From Snodgrassella alvi wkB2 (GTDB lineage: Bacteria > Pseudomonadota > Gammaproteobacteria > Burkholderiales > Neisseriaceae), in assembly GCF_000600005.1 (NCBI RefSeq), contig NZ_CP007446.1:2258894-2322893 (forward strand): DNA of 64,000 bases, in the 5' to 3' direction. This document shows positions 36,988-48,379 of this stretch, piece by piece. A program made the position numbers and the translations under genes. The notes beneath the pieces are model-generated. The model made no database searches. It was not told the origin of the DNA and saw only the letters and a list, made by a program, of their open reading frames with translations. Position 1 is the first letter of the stretch, and the number at the start of each line of letters is the position of its first letter.

Positions 36988-37386
36988 ATGTCTACAGCAT
37001 TCAAACAGATCTTTCCGCAAGGCAAGATTAATATTAATTATGCACAATATTTTATCGGCCAAAGCTATTTATCTAATTTAGCCGCTATCGATGAACAAAT
37101 AGATGTCGATGTTAGCAATGTTACTTTTGAGCCGGGCTGCCATAATCACTGGCACAAACATCTGCATGGCTATCAGATTCTGCTTGTTACAGCAGGACAA
37201 GGCTGGTATCAGGAAGCAGATAAACCAGCGCGACTGTTAAATCCTGGGGATTCGGTAGTCATTCATGCCGGAGTCAAACACTGGCATGGTGCCACTAAAG
37301 ACAGCTGGTTCAGCCATATAGCCATTACTAAAGGTCAAAGTGAATGGCTGGAACCGGTAGACAGCATTGATTACAACAATCTTTAA
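36988..37386 (+). CDS. Cupin-domain protein
   Basis: 132 residues. A single cupin barrel with metal ligands in HNHWHKHLHGYQ (motif 1) and PGDSVVIHAGVKHWHG (motif 2). Related proteins are small oxidoreductase or isomerase-like cupins found beside carboxymuconolactone decarboxylase genes. First gene of a three-gene operon with an AGGAG ribosome site, behind the MerR-type promoter. A role in quinone or aldehyde detoxification is inferred from context. Confidence 0.85.
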   Translation: MSTAFKQIFPQGKININYAQYFIGQSYLSNLAAIDEQIDVDVSNVTFEPGCHNHWHKHLHGYQILLVTAGQGWYQEADKPARLLNPGDSVVIHAGVKHWHGATKDSWFSHIAITKGQSEWLEPVDSIDYNNL

Positions 37387-37416
37387 CTTATCTTTTTTAA
37401 TCTATAGGAGAAAACC

Positions 37417-37743
37417 ATGAAAAAACAGACAGCAGGCCATGATTTATTAGGTGATTTTGCCCCCTTGTTTGCACATTTTAATGATGAAGTACTTTTTGGA
37501 GAGGTGTGGTCTCGCGAACAGCAATTACCGGCACATCAGCGCAGCATGATTACTATTGCCGCACTGATCAGTGCCGGTAACTTTGAGCAGTTACGGCCGC
37601 ATTTAAACATCGGACGACAAAACGGTATTACTGAAACTGAAATCGTTGAGATTATCACTCATCTGGCTTTTTATGTTGGCTGGCCCAAAGCATGGTCAGC
37701 ATTTAATCTGGCTAAAGAAATATATCACGATACTAAAAAGTAA
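37417..37743 (+). CDS. Carboxymuconolactone decarboxylase family protein
   Basis: 108 residues. It has the CMD/AhpD-like helical fold with RSMITIAALISAGNFEQLRPHL and EIVEIITHLAFYVGWPKAWSAF. It lacks the CxxC of AhpD, so it is not a peroxidase of that kind. It lies 30 bases after the cupin gene with AGGAG before the start. Likely acts in the same pathway; the substrate is unknown. Confidence 0.88.
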   Translation: MKKQTAGHDLLGDFAPLFAHFNDEVLFGEVWSREQQLPAHQRSMITIAALISAGNFEQLRPHLNIGRQNGITETEIVEIITHLAFYVGWPKAWSAFNLAKEIYHDTKK

Positions 37744-37892
37744 TCTGTGCAATAATCATCATATCAAACAAATTAATTGTCAGATTATAGACTTATTTGC
37801 AAACTATTCTGATTTGTTTGAAGACAGTAAATGCCGGTTTATTAAATTTTCTGCCGGTAATGTTCAATTTTACAATCTGCAAAGGAATAAAT

Positions 37893-38636
37893 ATGAGTGT
37901 TCAGAATAAGGTTGTTATTATTACCGGTGCATCATCCGGTATTGGTGCGGCAACAGCCCGCTTACTGGCTCGGAACGGAGCTAAAGTTGTTCTGGCAGCA
38001 CGCCGTGAACAGCAACTGCAATTATTGCAACAGGAAATTACTCAATCTGGCGGTCAGGCAGTTTATCAGGTTACAGATGTGCGCCAACCGGAACAACTGC
38101 AGACACTGGTCGAACTGGCACAAAAACATTTTCAGGGCGTTGATGTGATATTCAATAACGCCGGAATCATGCCTAACTCACCAATCAGTGCCGTTCAAAC
38201 TCAACAGTGGAATGACATGATTGATATTAATCTGAAAGGTGTGCTAAACGGTATAGCTGCAGTGATGCCGATTTTTACTAAACAAAAATCGGGACATATT
38301 ATTACCACCTCTTCTATAGCCGGTATCAAAAGCTTTATGGGTTGTGGTGTTTATGGAGCCACCAAATTTGCTGTACGCAATCTGATGGAAGTGATCCGGC
38401 AGGAAAGTGCAACCGAACAAACCAATATTCGCACCACTACCCTATATCCGGCTGCAATCAATACCGAACTTTTACAAGGCATTACCGATACTGCTGTTTT
38501 ACAAAGTATGACTGAACTCTATAAACAGGTAGGCATCAGCCCTGACGCTATTGCACGCGTGGTAAATTTTGCAATTGAACAACCTGAAGATACCAATATT
38601 AGTGAATTAACTATTTATCCGACTAAACAAGCATAG
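37893..38636 (+). CDS. Short-chain dehydrogenase/reductase
   Basis: 247 residues from the ATG at 37893 with AAAGGA seven bases upstream; the open frame extends back to 37797 without a ribosome site. Classical SDR motifs: TGASSGIG near the N-terminus (cofactor binding), NNAG, a Ser in ITTSSIAG, and YGATK with the catalytic Tyr/Lys. An Arg at the end of beta 2 (AARRE) favours NADPH. The 149-base gap from the CMD gene holds no feature I can name. Probably the last gene of the MerR-controlled operon. Confidence 0.9.
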   Translation: MSVQNKVVIITGASSGIGAATARLLARNGAKVVLAARREQQLQLLQQEITQSGGQAVYQVTDVRQPEQLQTLVELAQKHFQGVDVIFNNAGIMPNSPISAVQTQQWNDMIDINLKGVLNGIAAVMPIFTKQKSGHIITTSSIAGIKSFMGCGVYGATKFAVRNLMEVIRQESATEQTNIRTTTLYPAAINTELLQGITDTAVLQSMTELYKQVGISPDAIARVVNFAIEQPEDTNISELTIYPTKQA

Positions 38637-38872
38637 AAGTTAAATGTGTTTACCAATAAGAGTGCAATACCATCTGTTTGAGCTGATATTACACTCTTAT
38701 TATGTGTGCTGACACAGAGTAAATCACGACCATCTATAAGCTTTTTTCATATATAACATAGTTGCCTGTATACAATAAAATGTCCAGCATATTCAAATAC
38801 CATTAAACAACTAAATGATATTTATCTAATGAGTTCATTATTGATAACATTCCATTGAATCTGTGCAGATAT
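38637..38872. other. Spacer after SDR with 14-bp stem-loop
   Basis: Arms 38655-38669 and 38687-38701 pair at 14 of 15 positions around a 17-base loop. No T-run follows. It may be a weak terminator for the SDR operon. The rest is AT-rich and featureless. Confidence 0.4.
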
Positions 38873-38902
38873 AAAAAGCCCGGACAAATTGTCCGGGCTT
38901 TT
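38873..38902 (-). terminator. ATP synthase operon terminator
   Basis: A stem around AGCCCGGAC/GTCCGGGCT (38877-38885 with 38891-38899), extended by A-T pairs. A TTTTTATA tail follows on the minus strand. Confidence 0.92.
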
Positions 38903-38956
38903 CAACATCTCAGTCAGGCAATCAGATAGTTATAGATTGATTGCCATCAAAGTTGT

Positions 38957-39379
38957 TTATTTTCGATGCGTGCGCAAGTAGTCCAGCGTTTTCAGTTGGG
39001 CAATTGCCGCAGCTAAAGCCACATGTGCTTTTACCAGAGAAACATCATCTTTGGCTTCATGTATACCTGATTCTGCTGCTTTTTTAGCCTCTTCGGCACG
39101 CTGCTGATCCATTTCTTCACTGCGAACGGCCACGTCCGCCAACAGCGTAAGCTTATCCGGCTGTACTTCCAGGACACCACCTGATACGGCTACCAGAATT
39201 TCTTCTTTCTGGCCAGGCACTGTCAAACGCAGGGCACCAGGACGCACCAGGCTCATAATGGGTTCATGGCGAGGAAAAATACCAAGCTCACCTTCCAGAG
39301 TAGGCACGACTACAAAACTCGCTTCTCCGGAGTAGATGCTTTCTTCATTACTCACCACTTCCACTTGCATGGTACTCAT
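38957..39379 (-). CDS. atpC: ATP synthase epsilon subunit
   Basis: 140 residues from the ATG at 39379 with AAGGAG six bases upstream; the open frame begins at a TTG just before. An N-terminal beta sandwich (VEVVSNEESIYSGEASFVVVPTLEGELGIFPRHEP) is followed by a helical hairpin. It is a rotor-stalk subunit that couples and inhibits F1. Last gene of the atp operon. Confidence 0.95.
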   Translation of the reverse strand: MSTMQVEVVSNEESIYSGEASFVVVPTLEGELGIFPRHEPIMSLVRPGALRLTVPGQKEEILVAVSGGVLEVQPDKLTLLADVAVRSEEMDQQRAEEAKKAAESGIHEAKDDVSLVKAHVALAAAIAQLKTLDYLRTHRK

Positions 39380-39389
39380 CAAGTGCTCC

Positions 39390-40796
<1,407 letters not shown>

Positions 40797-40820
40797 CTAA
40801 GTTTATTTGACCTGTTCTGC

Positions 40821-41696
40821 TTAAACAGCAGCAGCACCGGCCACAATTTCTGACAACTCTGTGGTAATCGCTGCCTGACGCGATTTGTTATATATCAGAC
40901 GCAATTCTTTAATGGCATTACTTGCATTATCAGTAGCAGCTTTCATCGCTACCATACGTGCAGCCTGTTCGGCAGCCATATTTTCAGATAAGGCCTGATA
41001 AACCACAGACTCTAAATAACGGCGGACTAAAAATTCCAGCACCTGCTGTGGTGATGGTTCGTATACATATTCCCAGCCGAACTCTTTGCTTTCAGATACT
41101 TCATCCAGAACATTCTGACCAATCGGCAACAGGGTTTCCAGACGTGCTTCCTGACGCATAGTATTGATAAAACCGGCATAAACCAGATAAATAGCATCCA
41201 GTTTACCTTCGGCATAGCGCTGGAAAATTTCCGTTAACGGACCTAATAATGTAGCTACTTTGGGTGTATCACCCAAACCCACAGCACTGGCAATGACATT
41301 CAAACCCACACGGTTACAGGCTGCCAGCCCTTTACCGCCCAGACACACAATCTCTGCATCCAGACCATTCTGCTCACATTCCTGCACCTTATGAAAGAAT
41401 GCTTTTAAAATATTTGCATTCAATCCGCCGCACAAGCCTTTATCTGTGGTAATAACAATAAAGCCAACACGCTTGCTGTCATTATTACTGCGCAATAAAG
41501 GTACATTATGAGTAGAATGGGTTTGTGCCAGATGGCTCATCACCAGACGAATTTTATCGGCATACGGACGCGCCTGACGCATCCGTTCCTGAGTCTTCCG
41601 CATTTTAGAGGTTGACACCATCTGCATCGCTTTAGTGATCTTTTGAGTATTCTGAACACTGCGAATTCTGGTGAGAATCTCTTTTCCTACTGCCAT
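40821..41696 (-). CDS. atpG: ATP synthase gamma subunit
   Basis: 291 residues. The central rotor shaft with the typical N-terminal helix (EILTRIRSVQNTQKITKAMQMVSTSKMRK) and C-terminal helix (AARMVAMKAATDNASNAI). It lies between atpD and atpA with short gaps. Confidence 0.97.
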   Translation of the reverse strand: MAVGKEILTRIRSVQNTQKITKAMQMVSTSKMRKTQERMRQARPYADKIRLVMSHLAQTHSTHNVPLLRSNNDSKRVGFIVITTDKGLCGGLNANILKAFFHKVQECEQNGLDAEIVCLGGKGLAACNRVGLNVIASAVGLGDTPKVATLLGPLTEIFQRYAEGKLDAIYLVYAGFINTMRQEARLETLLPIGQNVLDEVSESKEFGWEYVYEPSPQQVLEFLVRRYLESVVYQALSENMAAEQAARMVAMKAATDNASNAIKELRLIYNKSRQAAITTELSEIVAGAAAV

Positions 41697-41720
41697 TTCA
41701 GACTCCTTTCAATAACACGC

Positions 41721-43265
41721 TTACGCAAAGCTGTAAGACGATTTGAAGGTCTTCATGGCGTTGTCCAATGCTTTGGCATTATCATCGCTCAAAGCGCCGG
41801 TTGTATCAATGTCCTGTAACACATTCGGACACTGGGTACGCACATAGCTTAAAAATTCTGCTTCAAAGGCCAATGCTTTTGATACCGGCACATCATCATA
41901 AGAGCCGTTATTAATTGCCCACAGTGTCAGCGCCATTTCACCTGTGCTTAGTGTACTGAACTGCTTCTGTTTCATCAGTTCCGTCACAACTTCACCATGA
42001 CGCAGCTGTTTACGGGTAGCTTCATCCAGATCAGAAGCAAATTGCGAGAATGCAGCCAGTTCACGGTACTGTGCCAGTGCCAGACGAATACCGCCGCCCA
42101 GCTTTTTAATGACTTTAGTCTGTGCTGCACCACCTACACGGGATACTGAAATACCGGCATTGATAGCAGGACGAATACCAGAGTTAAACAGGTCTGTTTC
42201 CAGGAATATCTGACCGTCTGTAATCGAAATTACATTAGTAGGTACGAATGCAGATACGTCACCGGCCTGAGTTTCAATAATTGGCAAAGCAGTCAGAGAA
42301 CCGGTTTTACCTTTAACGGCACCTTTGGTCAGTTCTTCTACCTCATGTGCATTAATGCGGGAAGCGCGTTCCAGCAGACGTGAATGCAGATAGAATACAT
42401 CACCCGGATAAGCTTCACGGCCTGGCGGACGACGCAAAAGCAGGGAAATCTGACGATACGCCACAGCCTGTTTAGACAGGTCATCGTATACAATCAGCGC
42501 ATCTTCGCCGTTATCACGGAAATATTCACCCATACTGCAACCGGCATATGGCGCAATATATTGCAGTGCAGCTGCTTCTGATGCAGTGGCAGCAATAATG
42601 ATGGTGTGATCCATGGCACCATGTTCTTCCAGTTTACGTACTACACTGGCAATGGAAGAAGCTTTCTGACCGATAGCAACATAGATACAGATAACACCGG
42701 TATCTTTCTGGTTAACAATGGCATCAAGTGCCACGGCTGTTTTACCAGTCTGACGGTCACCAATAATCAGCTCACGCTGACCACGACCAATCGGTACCAT
42801 TGAGTCAATGGCTTTCAAACCGGTTTGCATTGGCTGATCTACAGACTGACGCGCAATCACCCCGGGAGCAATTTTTTCTACCGGAGCAGTATGTGTAGTA
42901 TTAATCGGACCTTTGCCATCGATCGGGCGGCCAAGTGCATCAACTACGCGACCAATCAGTTCACGGCCAACCGGTACTTCCAGAATTCGGCCGGTACAGG
43001 TAACTTCGTCACCTTCCTTAATATGTTCTGATTCACCCAGAATCACGGCACCTACAGAATCGCGCTCCAGGTTCATGGCGAGACCAAATGTATTGCCGGG
43101 AAACTCGAGCATTTCACCTTGCATCACGTCTGATAAGCCGTGAACGCGCACAATCCCGTCAGTTACAGACATTACAGTACCGCGGGTACGTAATTCTGAA
43201 TCAACGTTCAGGTTTGCGATTTTAGCTTTAATCAAATCGCTAATTTCAGCAGGATTAAGCTGCAT
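41721..43265 (-). CDS. atpA: ATP synthase alpha subunit
   Basis: 514 residues. The non-catalytic nucleotide-binding F1 subunit with P-loop GDRQTGKT at residues 169-176 and the conserved [10 protein letters not shown] region. Length and order match proton-type F-ATPases. It lies 24 bases from atpG and 10 from atpH. Confidence 0.98.
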   Translation of the reverse strand: MQLNPAEISDLIKAKIANLNVDSELRTRGTVMSVTDGIVRVHGLSDVMQGEMLEFPGNTFGLAMNLERDSVGAVILGESEHIKEGDEVTCTGRILEVPVGRELIGRVVDALGRPIDGKGPINTTHTAPVEKIAPGVIARQSVDQPMQTGLKAIDSMVPIGRGQRELIIGDRQTGKTAVALDAIVNQKDTGVICIYVAIGQKASSIASVVRKLEEHGAMDHTIIIAATASEAAALQYIAPYAGCSMGEYFRDNGEDALIVYDDLSKQAVAYRQISLLLRRPPGREAYPGDVFYLHSRLLERASRINAHEVEELTKGAVKGKTGSLTALPIIETQAGDVSAFVPTNVISITDGQIFLETDLFNSGIRPAINAGISVSRVGGAAQTKVIKKLGGGIRLALAQYRELAAFSQFASDLDEATRKQLRHGEVVTELMKQKQFSTLSTGEMALTLWAINNGSYDDVPVSKALAFEAEFLSYVRTQCPNVLQDIDTTGALSDDNAKALDNAMKTFKSSYSFA

Positions 43266-43275
43266 GAAAACTCTC

Positions 43276-43812
43276 CTAATTCATCAATGCCGTATGCAGG
43301 CTGTTTAATCTGCCTTGCACCGACAAATCCAATACTTGGTCACCAACTTCTACTTTTACGCCACCAATCAATTCCGGGGCAACCACCTGACGCGCTTTCA
43401 ACCGGCTTTTGAAATGGGCTTCCATATCTAAAACGACTTGTGTAAATTGTTGTTCGTCAATGGGATAAGCCGTATATACAGTGGCCTCTTTTATGTCGTT
43501 TAGGGACAAAGCATAGTCTTGGAATAACGTATAAATTTCTGGCAAAACTGTTAAGCGTTTGTTCTGCGCTAACAGAAAGATGAAATTTTTTAATTCATCA
43601 GCCGGCGTAAAATCCACTAATGACAGGATTTGTTTTGCCTTTTCTGTGTATTCGCTTTCCGGCTCGTCAATCAGTAACTGCACTTTGGGTTGCAGAATAA
43701 TTTCAGCCAGTGTTTTCAGTTCGTCCAACCAAGACTCAATTTGATTCTGTTCTTGTGCCAGACTGAATAATGCCTTTGCATATGGTCTGGCTATGGTTGC
43801 GAACTCAGCCAT
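43276..43812 (-). CDS. atpH: ATP synthase delta subunit
   Basis: 178 residues. The peripheral-stalk OSCP/delta subunit. The N-terminal helical domain begins [15 protein letters not shown]. The C-terminal segment [23 protein letters not shown] is diagnostic. Tight spacing with atpF and atpA. Confidence 0.95.
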   Translation of the reverse strand: MAEFATIARPYAKALFSLAQEQNQIESWLDELKTLAEIILQPKVQLLIDEPESEYTEKAKQILSLVDFTPADELKNFIFLLAQNKRLTVLPEIYTLFQDYALSLNDIKEATVYTAYPIDEQQFTQVVLDMEAHFKSRLKARQVVAPELIGGVKVEVGDQVLDLSVQGRLNSLHTALMN

Positions 43813-43816
43813 GGGA

Positions 43817-44287
43817 TTACAGCTCCTGTTTCAGGTTCGCCAGTAAATCAGCGTGACGTGAAGGATTAACTTCGCTGCGCAGGATAGATTCGGCACCTTT
43901 AACAACCAAATCAGCTACCTGCTGACGCAATGCTTCACGGGCTCTGTTGGCTTCCTGCTCAACATCAGCTTTTGCCTGAGCCATGATACGGGCAGCTTCT
44001 TCTGATGCCTGCGTTTTGGCATCTTCAACAATCTGCGCGGCACGCTTTTCCGCATTGGCCACCATTTCGGAGACCTGACTGCGACCCTCGGCTAAGATAT
44101 CAGCAACACGTTTTTCCGCCTGAGCAAAATCGTTTTTCCCGCGTTCGGCAGCAGCCAAACCTTCGGCAATTTTGTCGGCACGGGCATCAAGCACTTTGAC
44201 AATGGGCGGCCATACGAATTTCATCGTAAATAGCACAAACATGACAAAAACGAGTACTTGTGCAATTAGGGTTGCATTGATATTCAC
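43817..44287 (-). CDS. atpF: ATP synthase b subunit
   Basis: 156 residues. One N-terminal membrane helix (residues about 5-27), then a long charged coiled coil rich in Ala, Glu, Lys and Arg. It forms the peripheral stator with delta. 4 bases from atpH. Confidence 0.96.
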   Translation of the reverse strand: MNINATLIAQVLVFVMFVLFTMKFVWPPIVKVLDARADKIAEGLAAAERGKNDFAQAEKRVADILAEGRSQVSEMVANAEKRAAQIVEDAKTQASEEAARIMAQAKADVEQEANRAREALRQQVADLVVKGAESILRSEVNPSRHADLLANLKQEL

Positions 44288-44351
44288 GATTAAACCTTTA
44301 GAATTTGTGTTTATTAATTAAAACAGTTAACAACCAGCAAATCCAAGTTTA

Positions 44352-44582
44352 TCAGCCGCCAATTTTGGCAAAGTATAAGAATGATACGCCCAGGGAGATA
44401 ATGAACGCAGCATCAATCATACCCATGATAATGAAGAATTTACCCAGCAATGAGTTCATTAATTCAGGCTGACGGGCAGAAGATTCCATGTATTTTGCAC
44501 CCAGCATACCAATACCGATAGAGGCACCCATTGCAGAAATACCAATCATCAGACCACAAGCGATAGCGATTAAACCACCCAT
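44352..44582 (-). CDS. atpE: ATP synthase c subunit
   Basis: 76 residues. A two-helix hairpin with the polar loop ARQPE (residues 36-40) and the ion-carrying acid in MGMIDAAF (Asp57). The first helix lacks the Gln/Glu pattern of sodium-type rings, so proton coupling is expected. Confidence 0.97.
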   Translation of the reverse strand: MGGLIAIACGLMIGISAMGASIGIGMLGAKYMESSARQPELMNSLLGKFFIIMGMIDAAFIISLGVSFLYFAKIGG

Positions 44583-44638
44583 TTACTTAACTCCTTAAAT
44601 ATAAAGAAAAGAGAATACTACAACAAATAAACTGACCC

Positions 44639-45499
44639 TTAATGGGAATCGTGAGCCTGACCCAGATAAACAAAAGTCAGTACCATAAAGAGATAGGCCT
44701 GCAGGGCGATTACCAGAATATGGAATATAGCCCATGCCAGACCTGCAATTATCTGCAGGATAAACAGCACAACATCACTGACACCGGCGGCACCGGACAT
44801 ACCCCATGCACCACCCATTAAGGCAATAACCATAAACAGAATTTCACCGGCATACATATTACCGAACAGTCGCATACCATGTGAAAGGGTTTTGGAGAAA
44901 AACTCAATAATATTCATCAGAAAGTTTGGGATAAACAACCAAACTTTGTTACCGAACGGCGCACTGAATAATTCATGAATCCAGCCGCCCAGCCCCTTGA
45001 TTTTAATATTATAAACAATACATAAAAACAAGACTGAAATCGCCATGGCCATGGTGGTATTCAGATCGGCGGTAGGTACTACACGCAGATAAGCATGATG
45101 ATCACCGGTAGCATGCTGCCATGCCCATGGCAGTAAATCCACCGGCAATAAATCCATGATATTCATGAAGAGAATCCACATGAATACAGTCAGCCCCAGA
45201 GGAGCAATAATCTTACGAGATTTCTCGTTATGAATCATATCTTTGCAGATACCACTAACGAATTCAATTAGCAGTTCAATTGCAGCCTGAAAACGGGTTG
45301 GCACATCTGCTTTCATACGTCTGGCTGCTATAAACAAGATAGCAGAAGCGATTACACCGGTCAGAATGGAAAAGAATAGTGTATCCAGATTGAGAAATGA
45401 GAAATCAACCATATTTGTCTGATAATCTGGTGATTTCTGGGTGTAATTAATTAAGTGATGGCTAATATATTCGCCCGGAGTCATCTCTGTGCCGCTCAT
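44639..45499 (-). CDS. atpB: ATP synthase a subunit
   Basis: 286 residues with five or six membrane segments. The essential arginine lies in the SKTLSHGMRLFGNMYAGE stretch. It forms the proton half-channels against the c ring. The start overlaps the atpI stop by 4 bases. Confidence 0.97.
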   Translation of the reverse strand: MSGTEMTPGEYISHHLINYTQKSPDYQTNMVDFSFLNLDTLFFSILTGVIASAILFIAARRMKADVPTRFQAAIELLIEFVSGICKDMIHNEKSRKIIAPLGLTVFMWILFMNIMDLLPVDLLPWAWQHATGDHHAYLRVVPTADLNTTMAMAISVLFLCIVYNIKIKGLGGWIHELFSAPFGNKVWLFIPNFLMNIIEFFSKTLSHGMRLFGNMYAGEILFMVIALMGGAWGMSGAAGVSDVVLFILQIIAGLAWAIFHILVIALQAYLFMVLTFVYLGQAHDSH

Positions 45500-45840
45500 A
45501 ATAACAATCTTTTTCTAAATGTGAACAATCCAGCCTGACTGACCAGTATTAGTCCTGTCAGGAAAGCAAACCAGTTAACAGCGGAATAGCATACATACAC
45601 CAATAACATCATCAGGCATATCATCAGAATTTTGCTAATCTCGGCCATTATCAGTGTTGCAGGTAATAGCGCCGGTAATTTTTTTGCAGCAATAATAGTT
45701 AATATCGCCAGTAATGTAGGTATCAGGTAACTCAGCCCACCTAATACTGCTGACCAGATAGCAGAATAATTCCACAACCATGTGGACACGCAAACTGCGG
45801 CAAACAACATGACTGTTTGCCAAAACATGATCCACTTCAT
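45496..45840 (-). CDS. atpI: ATP synthase assembly protein AtpI
   Basis: 114 residues with four hydrophobic segments and a basic end (FRKRLLL). It is a small membrane protein at the head of atp operons and assists c-ring assembly. Position and hydropathy identify it more than sequence motifs do. Confidence 0.85.
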   Translation of the reverse strand: MKWIMFWQTVMLFAAVCVSTWLWNYSAIWSAVLGGLSYLIPTLLAILTIIAAKKLPALLPATLIMAEISKILMICLMMLLVYVCYSAVNWFAFLTGLILVSQAGLFTFRKRLLL

Positions 45841-45876
45841 TCTGTTACCCTGAAAAACACTTCGGTAAGCTGCAAT

Positions 45877-45905
45877 AATATAATCAACTAATACAATATC
45901 GTCAA
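45877..45905 (-). promoter_or_regulatory. Sigma-70 promoter of the atp operon
   Basis: On the minus strand TTGACG (45905-45900) and TATATT (45882-45877) are separated by exactly 17 bases, 37 bases before the atpI start. It is the clearest housekeeping promoter in the window. Confidence 0.8.
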
Positions 45906-46034
45906 GTAATTTTGTGAAATTTTGTTAAATTAACTACACCTAATTAATTAATTTTTCTATATTTTTCTACAATATTGCTTAAACTGATAACCCAACTGAA
46001 CAATTTTGCCACAGTTAATTTCTGTTTGCAGGAA

Positions 46035-46889
46035 TTATTCTAGTCCTAGTTTCTGTAATAAATGACTTAAAGTTTCCGGATTATCAAACTGCAGAATAAT
46101 CCGGCCGCTGCGCTGATTTTTACTTTGTACCTGCACAGGCACAGAAAAACGTTGCTCAAGCGCCGCTTCTATTTGTTGAACTTCACTGCTTTTTTCTGCC
46201 GGATGACGTTTGGCAGCCTCTGGTTTAGCCTGAATTTGCTGACAGCGACGCTCAACTTCCCGCACTGACCAGCCATTTTGTACCGCTTTCTGTGCCAGGT
46301 CAATCTGCTGGATAACCGGCAAAGTTAATAAAGCTCTGGCATGTCCCATTTCCAGCTGACGGCCATACATCAGGTCCTGAACCGGCTGAGGAAGATTAAG
46401 TAAACGGAGACTGTTAGAAATACTGCTGCGGCTGCGACCGACTGCTTTGGCTACTGTATCATGTGTAAGTCCGAATTCATCTACCAGACGTTTCAACCCC
46501 TGGGCTTCTTCGATAGGATTCAGGTTCTGCCGCTGGATATTTTCAATCAGCCCCATTGCCAGCGCAGCTTCATCGGTAATACTTTTGATGACTACGGGTA
46601 TTTCCTGCAACCCGGCAAGCTGAGCAGCACGCCAGCGACGCTCACCGGCGATAAGTTCGTACTGATGCAGCCCCATTTCACGTACGATTACTGGCTGAAT
46701 AACGCCCTGAGCACGAATTGAATCAGCCAGTTCCTGTAACCCTTCATCATCAATCTGGGTTCGAGGCTGATAACGCCCGGGAATAATATCTGTAACTGCT
46801 ACTGTTGTTAAACGATCCCCTCCGGTAATATCGCTACCGGAACCAAGCAGGGCATCCAGTCCTGCACCCAAACCTTTTGCTTTTACCAT
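46035..46889 (-). CDS. parB: Chromosome-partitioning protein ParB
   Basis: 284 residues from the ATG at 46889 (MVKAKGLGAGLDALLG) with AAGAG upstream. The CTP-binding N-terminal domain has GERRWRAAQLAG and the LIENIQRQNLNPIEEA box. The helix-turn-helix is THDTVAKAVGRSRSSISNSLRLLNLP. The C-terminal part is the dimer domain. It binds parS and loads onto DNA with ParA. No parS-like site was spotted in this window. 87 bases from parA. Confidence 0.95.
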   Translation of the reverse strand: MVKAKGLGAGLDALLGSGSDITGGDRLTTVAVTDIIPGRYQPRTQIDDEGLQELADSIRAQGVIQPVIVREMGLHQYELIAGERRWRAAQLAGLQEIPVVIKSITDEAALAMGLIENIQRQNLNPIEEAQGLKRLVDEFGLTHDTVAKAVGRSRSSISNSLRLLNLPQPVQDLMYGRQLEMGHARALLTLPVIQQIDLAQKAVQNGWSVREVERRCQQIQAKPEAAKRHPAEKSSEVQQIEAALEQRFSVPVQVQSKNQRSGRIILQFDNPETLSHLLQKLGLE

Positions 46890-46976
46890 GTATCGCTCTT
46901 TAATTTCCGGATTAACACCACATTGTGGCAAAGGCTGTTATTACATAAATACATTTAATTTATGCTTATTAACTGC

Positions 46977-47747
46977 TTATTTGCTGGTACGCAGCAATAC
47001 CTCATCAGCAAGTGCCAGATAGGCTCTGGTACCAGTGGCACGAGGATCATATTGCAAGGCCGGCATGCCATGGCTTGGTGCTTCTGCCAGACGTATATTA
47101 CGCGGAATCGGTGTACTGAACAGCTTATCGGGAAAGTGGGTACCCAGCTGTTCGTCCACCTGTTTAGCCAGCAAACTGCGCGGGTCGTACAGGGTACGGA
47201 CAATACCTAAAATATCCAGTTGCGGATTGATGGCCTGGCGGATTTTACGCACGGTGGCAATCAGATCGGAAATACCTTCCAGTGCATAATACTCACACAA
47301 CATGGGTACAATAATGTGCTGTGCTGCAACCAGACCGTTAATGGTTAATAAAGTCAGTGTCGGCGGGCAGTCAATGATAATGTAATCGTACTGATCAGCC
47401 ACCTGTGCCAGTGCATTTTTCAGGCGCATTTCCCGCGCCAATTCCTGTACCAGCTCTACCTCAGCACCTGCCAGAGCACGATTAGCAGGCAAAACATCAA
47501 AACCGCCATGCTGAGCAGAGGTAATGGCCTGCTGAATAGTTTCATTACCAAGCAACACAGCATAAACTCCGCTGGTTACATTGGCTTTATTAATGCCACT
47601 GCCAGTTGTGGCATTACCCTGAGGGTCGAGATCAACTATCAGAACTCTGGACTTTTTTTCCACCAGCGAAGCGGCCAGATTAACTACGGTTGTAGTTTTA
47701 CCTACCCCGCCTTTCTGGTTGGCTACTGCAATAATATGCGCACTCAT
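46977..47747 (-). CDS. parA: Chromosome-partitioning ATPase ParA
   Basis: 256 residues. The deviant Walker A KGGVGKTTT at residues 12-20, Walker A' region LIVDLDPQGNAT, and the switch IIDCPPTLTLLT. It drives segregation with ParB. The start overlaps the rsmG stop by 4 bases. Confidence 0.96.
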   Translation of the reverse strand: MSAHIIAVANQKGGVGKTTTVVNLAASLVEKKSRVLIVDLDPQGNATTGSGINKANVTSGVYAVLLGNETIQQAITSAQHGGFDVLPANRALAGAEVELVQELAREMRLKNALAQVADQYDYIIIDCPPTLTLLTINGLVAAQHIIVPMLCEYYALEGISDLIATVRKIRQAINPQLDILGIVRTLYDPRSLLAKQVDEQLGTHFPDKLFSTPIPRNIRLAEAPSHGMPALQYDPRATGTRAYLALADEVLLRTSK

Positions 47748-48379
47748 GCACTTTCTTTCTTGCGTACCAGAACCATATGCCGCTCTGCATCCAGATGCGG
47801 TACGCTGAGTTTATCTACCCGGATCAGTTCTGTATTTTCAGGTAACCGTTCAATTTCTTCATAGGGATAAACTCCCTTCATAGCCGCCCAGTAACCGCCT
47901 TTTGCCATCAGCTGTTTAGTGATGGTAACAAAATCATTCAATTCAGCAAAAGCCCTGCTGGTAATGACATCGAACTGCTCACCAACCATGGCTTCTACCC
48001 GTGCCGTTATAACTTGTACATTACTTAAGCCCAGCTCGATTACTGCCTGTTGCAGGAATGATGTTTTTTTGCTGTTAGCATCAAGCAGGGCGACAGCCAA
48101 ATCAGGGCGTGCTATAGCTACGGGTATGCCCGGCATACCACCGCCGCTGCCTACGTCAATCAGGCCTCTGGCATGCTCTACATAAGGCAAAAGAGTGAGG
48201 CTGTCGAGAATATGATGACTGATAACATCCTGATCATTGCGCAGTGCAGTCAGATTGTAGGTACTATTCCATTTTTTCAACAGCTCTACGAAGGCCAGTA
48301 ATTGTAATTGCTGCGGAACAGTCAGTTCGATATTCATCTGCTGCAAACCTTGTTGCAACATGGTTTTCATGTCATTCAT
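47744..48379 (-). CDS. rsmG: 16S rRNA m7G527 methyltransferase RsmG
   Basis: 211 residues from the ATG at 48379, which has GAGGGAG upstream. SAM-binding [16 protein letters not shown] and the HHILDSL motif are typical. It methylates G527 of 16S rRNA. It overlaps mnmG by 8 bases and parA by 4, in the order usual for many proteobacteria. Confidence 0.95.
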   Translation of the reverse strand: MNDMKTMLQQGLQQMNIELTVPQQLQLLAFVELLKKWNSTYNLTALRNDQDVISHHILDSLTLLPYVEHARGLIDVGSGGGMPGIPVAIARPDLAVALLDANSKKTSFLQQAVIELGLSNVQVITARVEAMVGEQFDVITSRAFAELNDFVTITKQLMAKGGYWAAMKGVYPYEEIERLPENTELIRVDKLSVPHLDAERHMVLVRKKESA

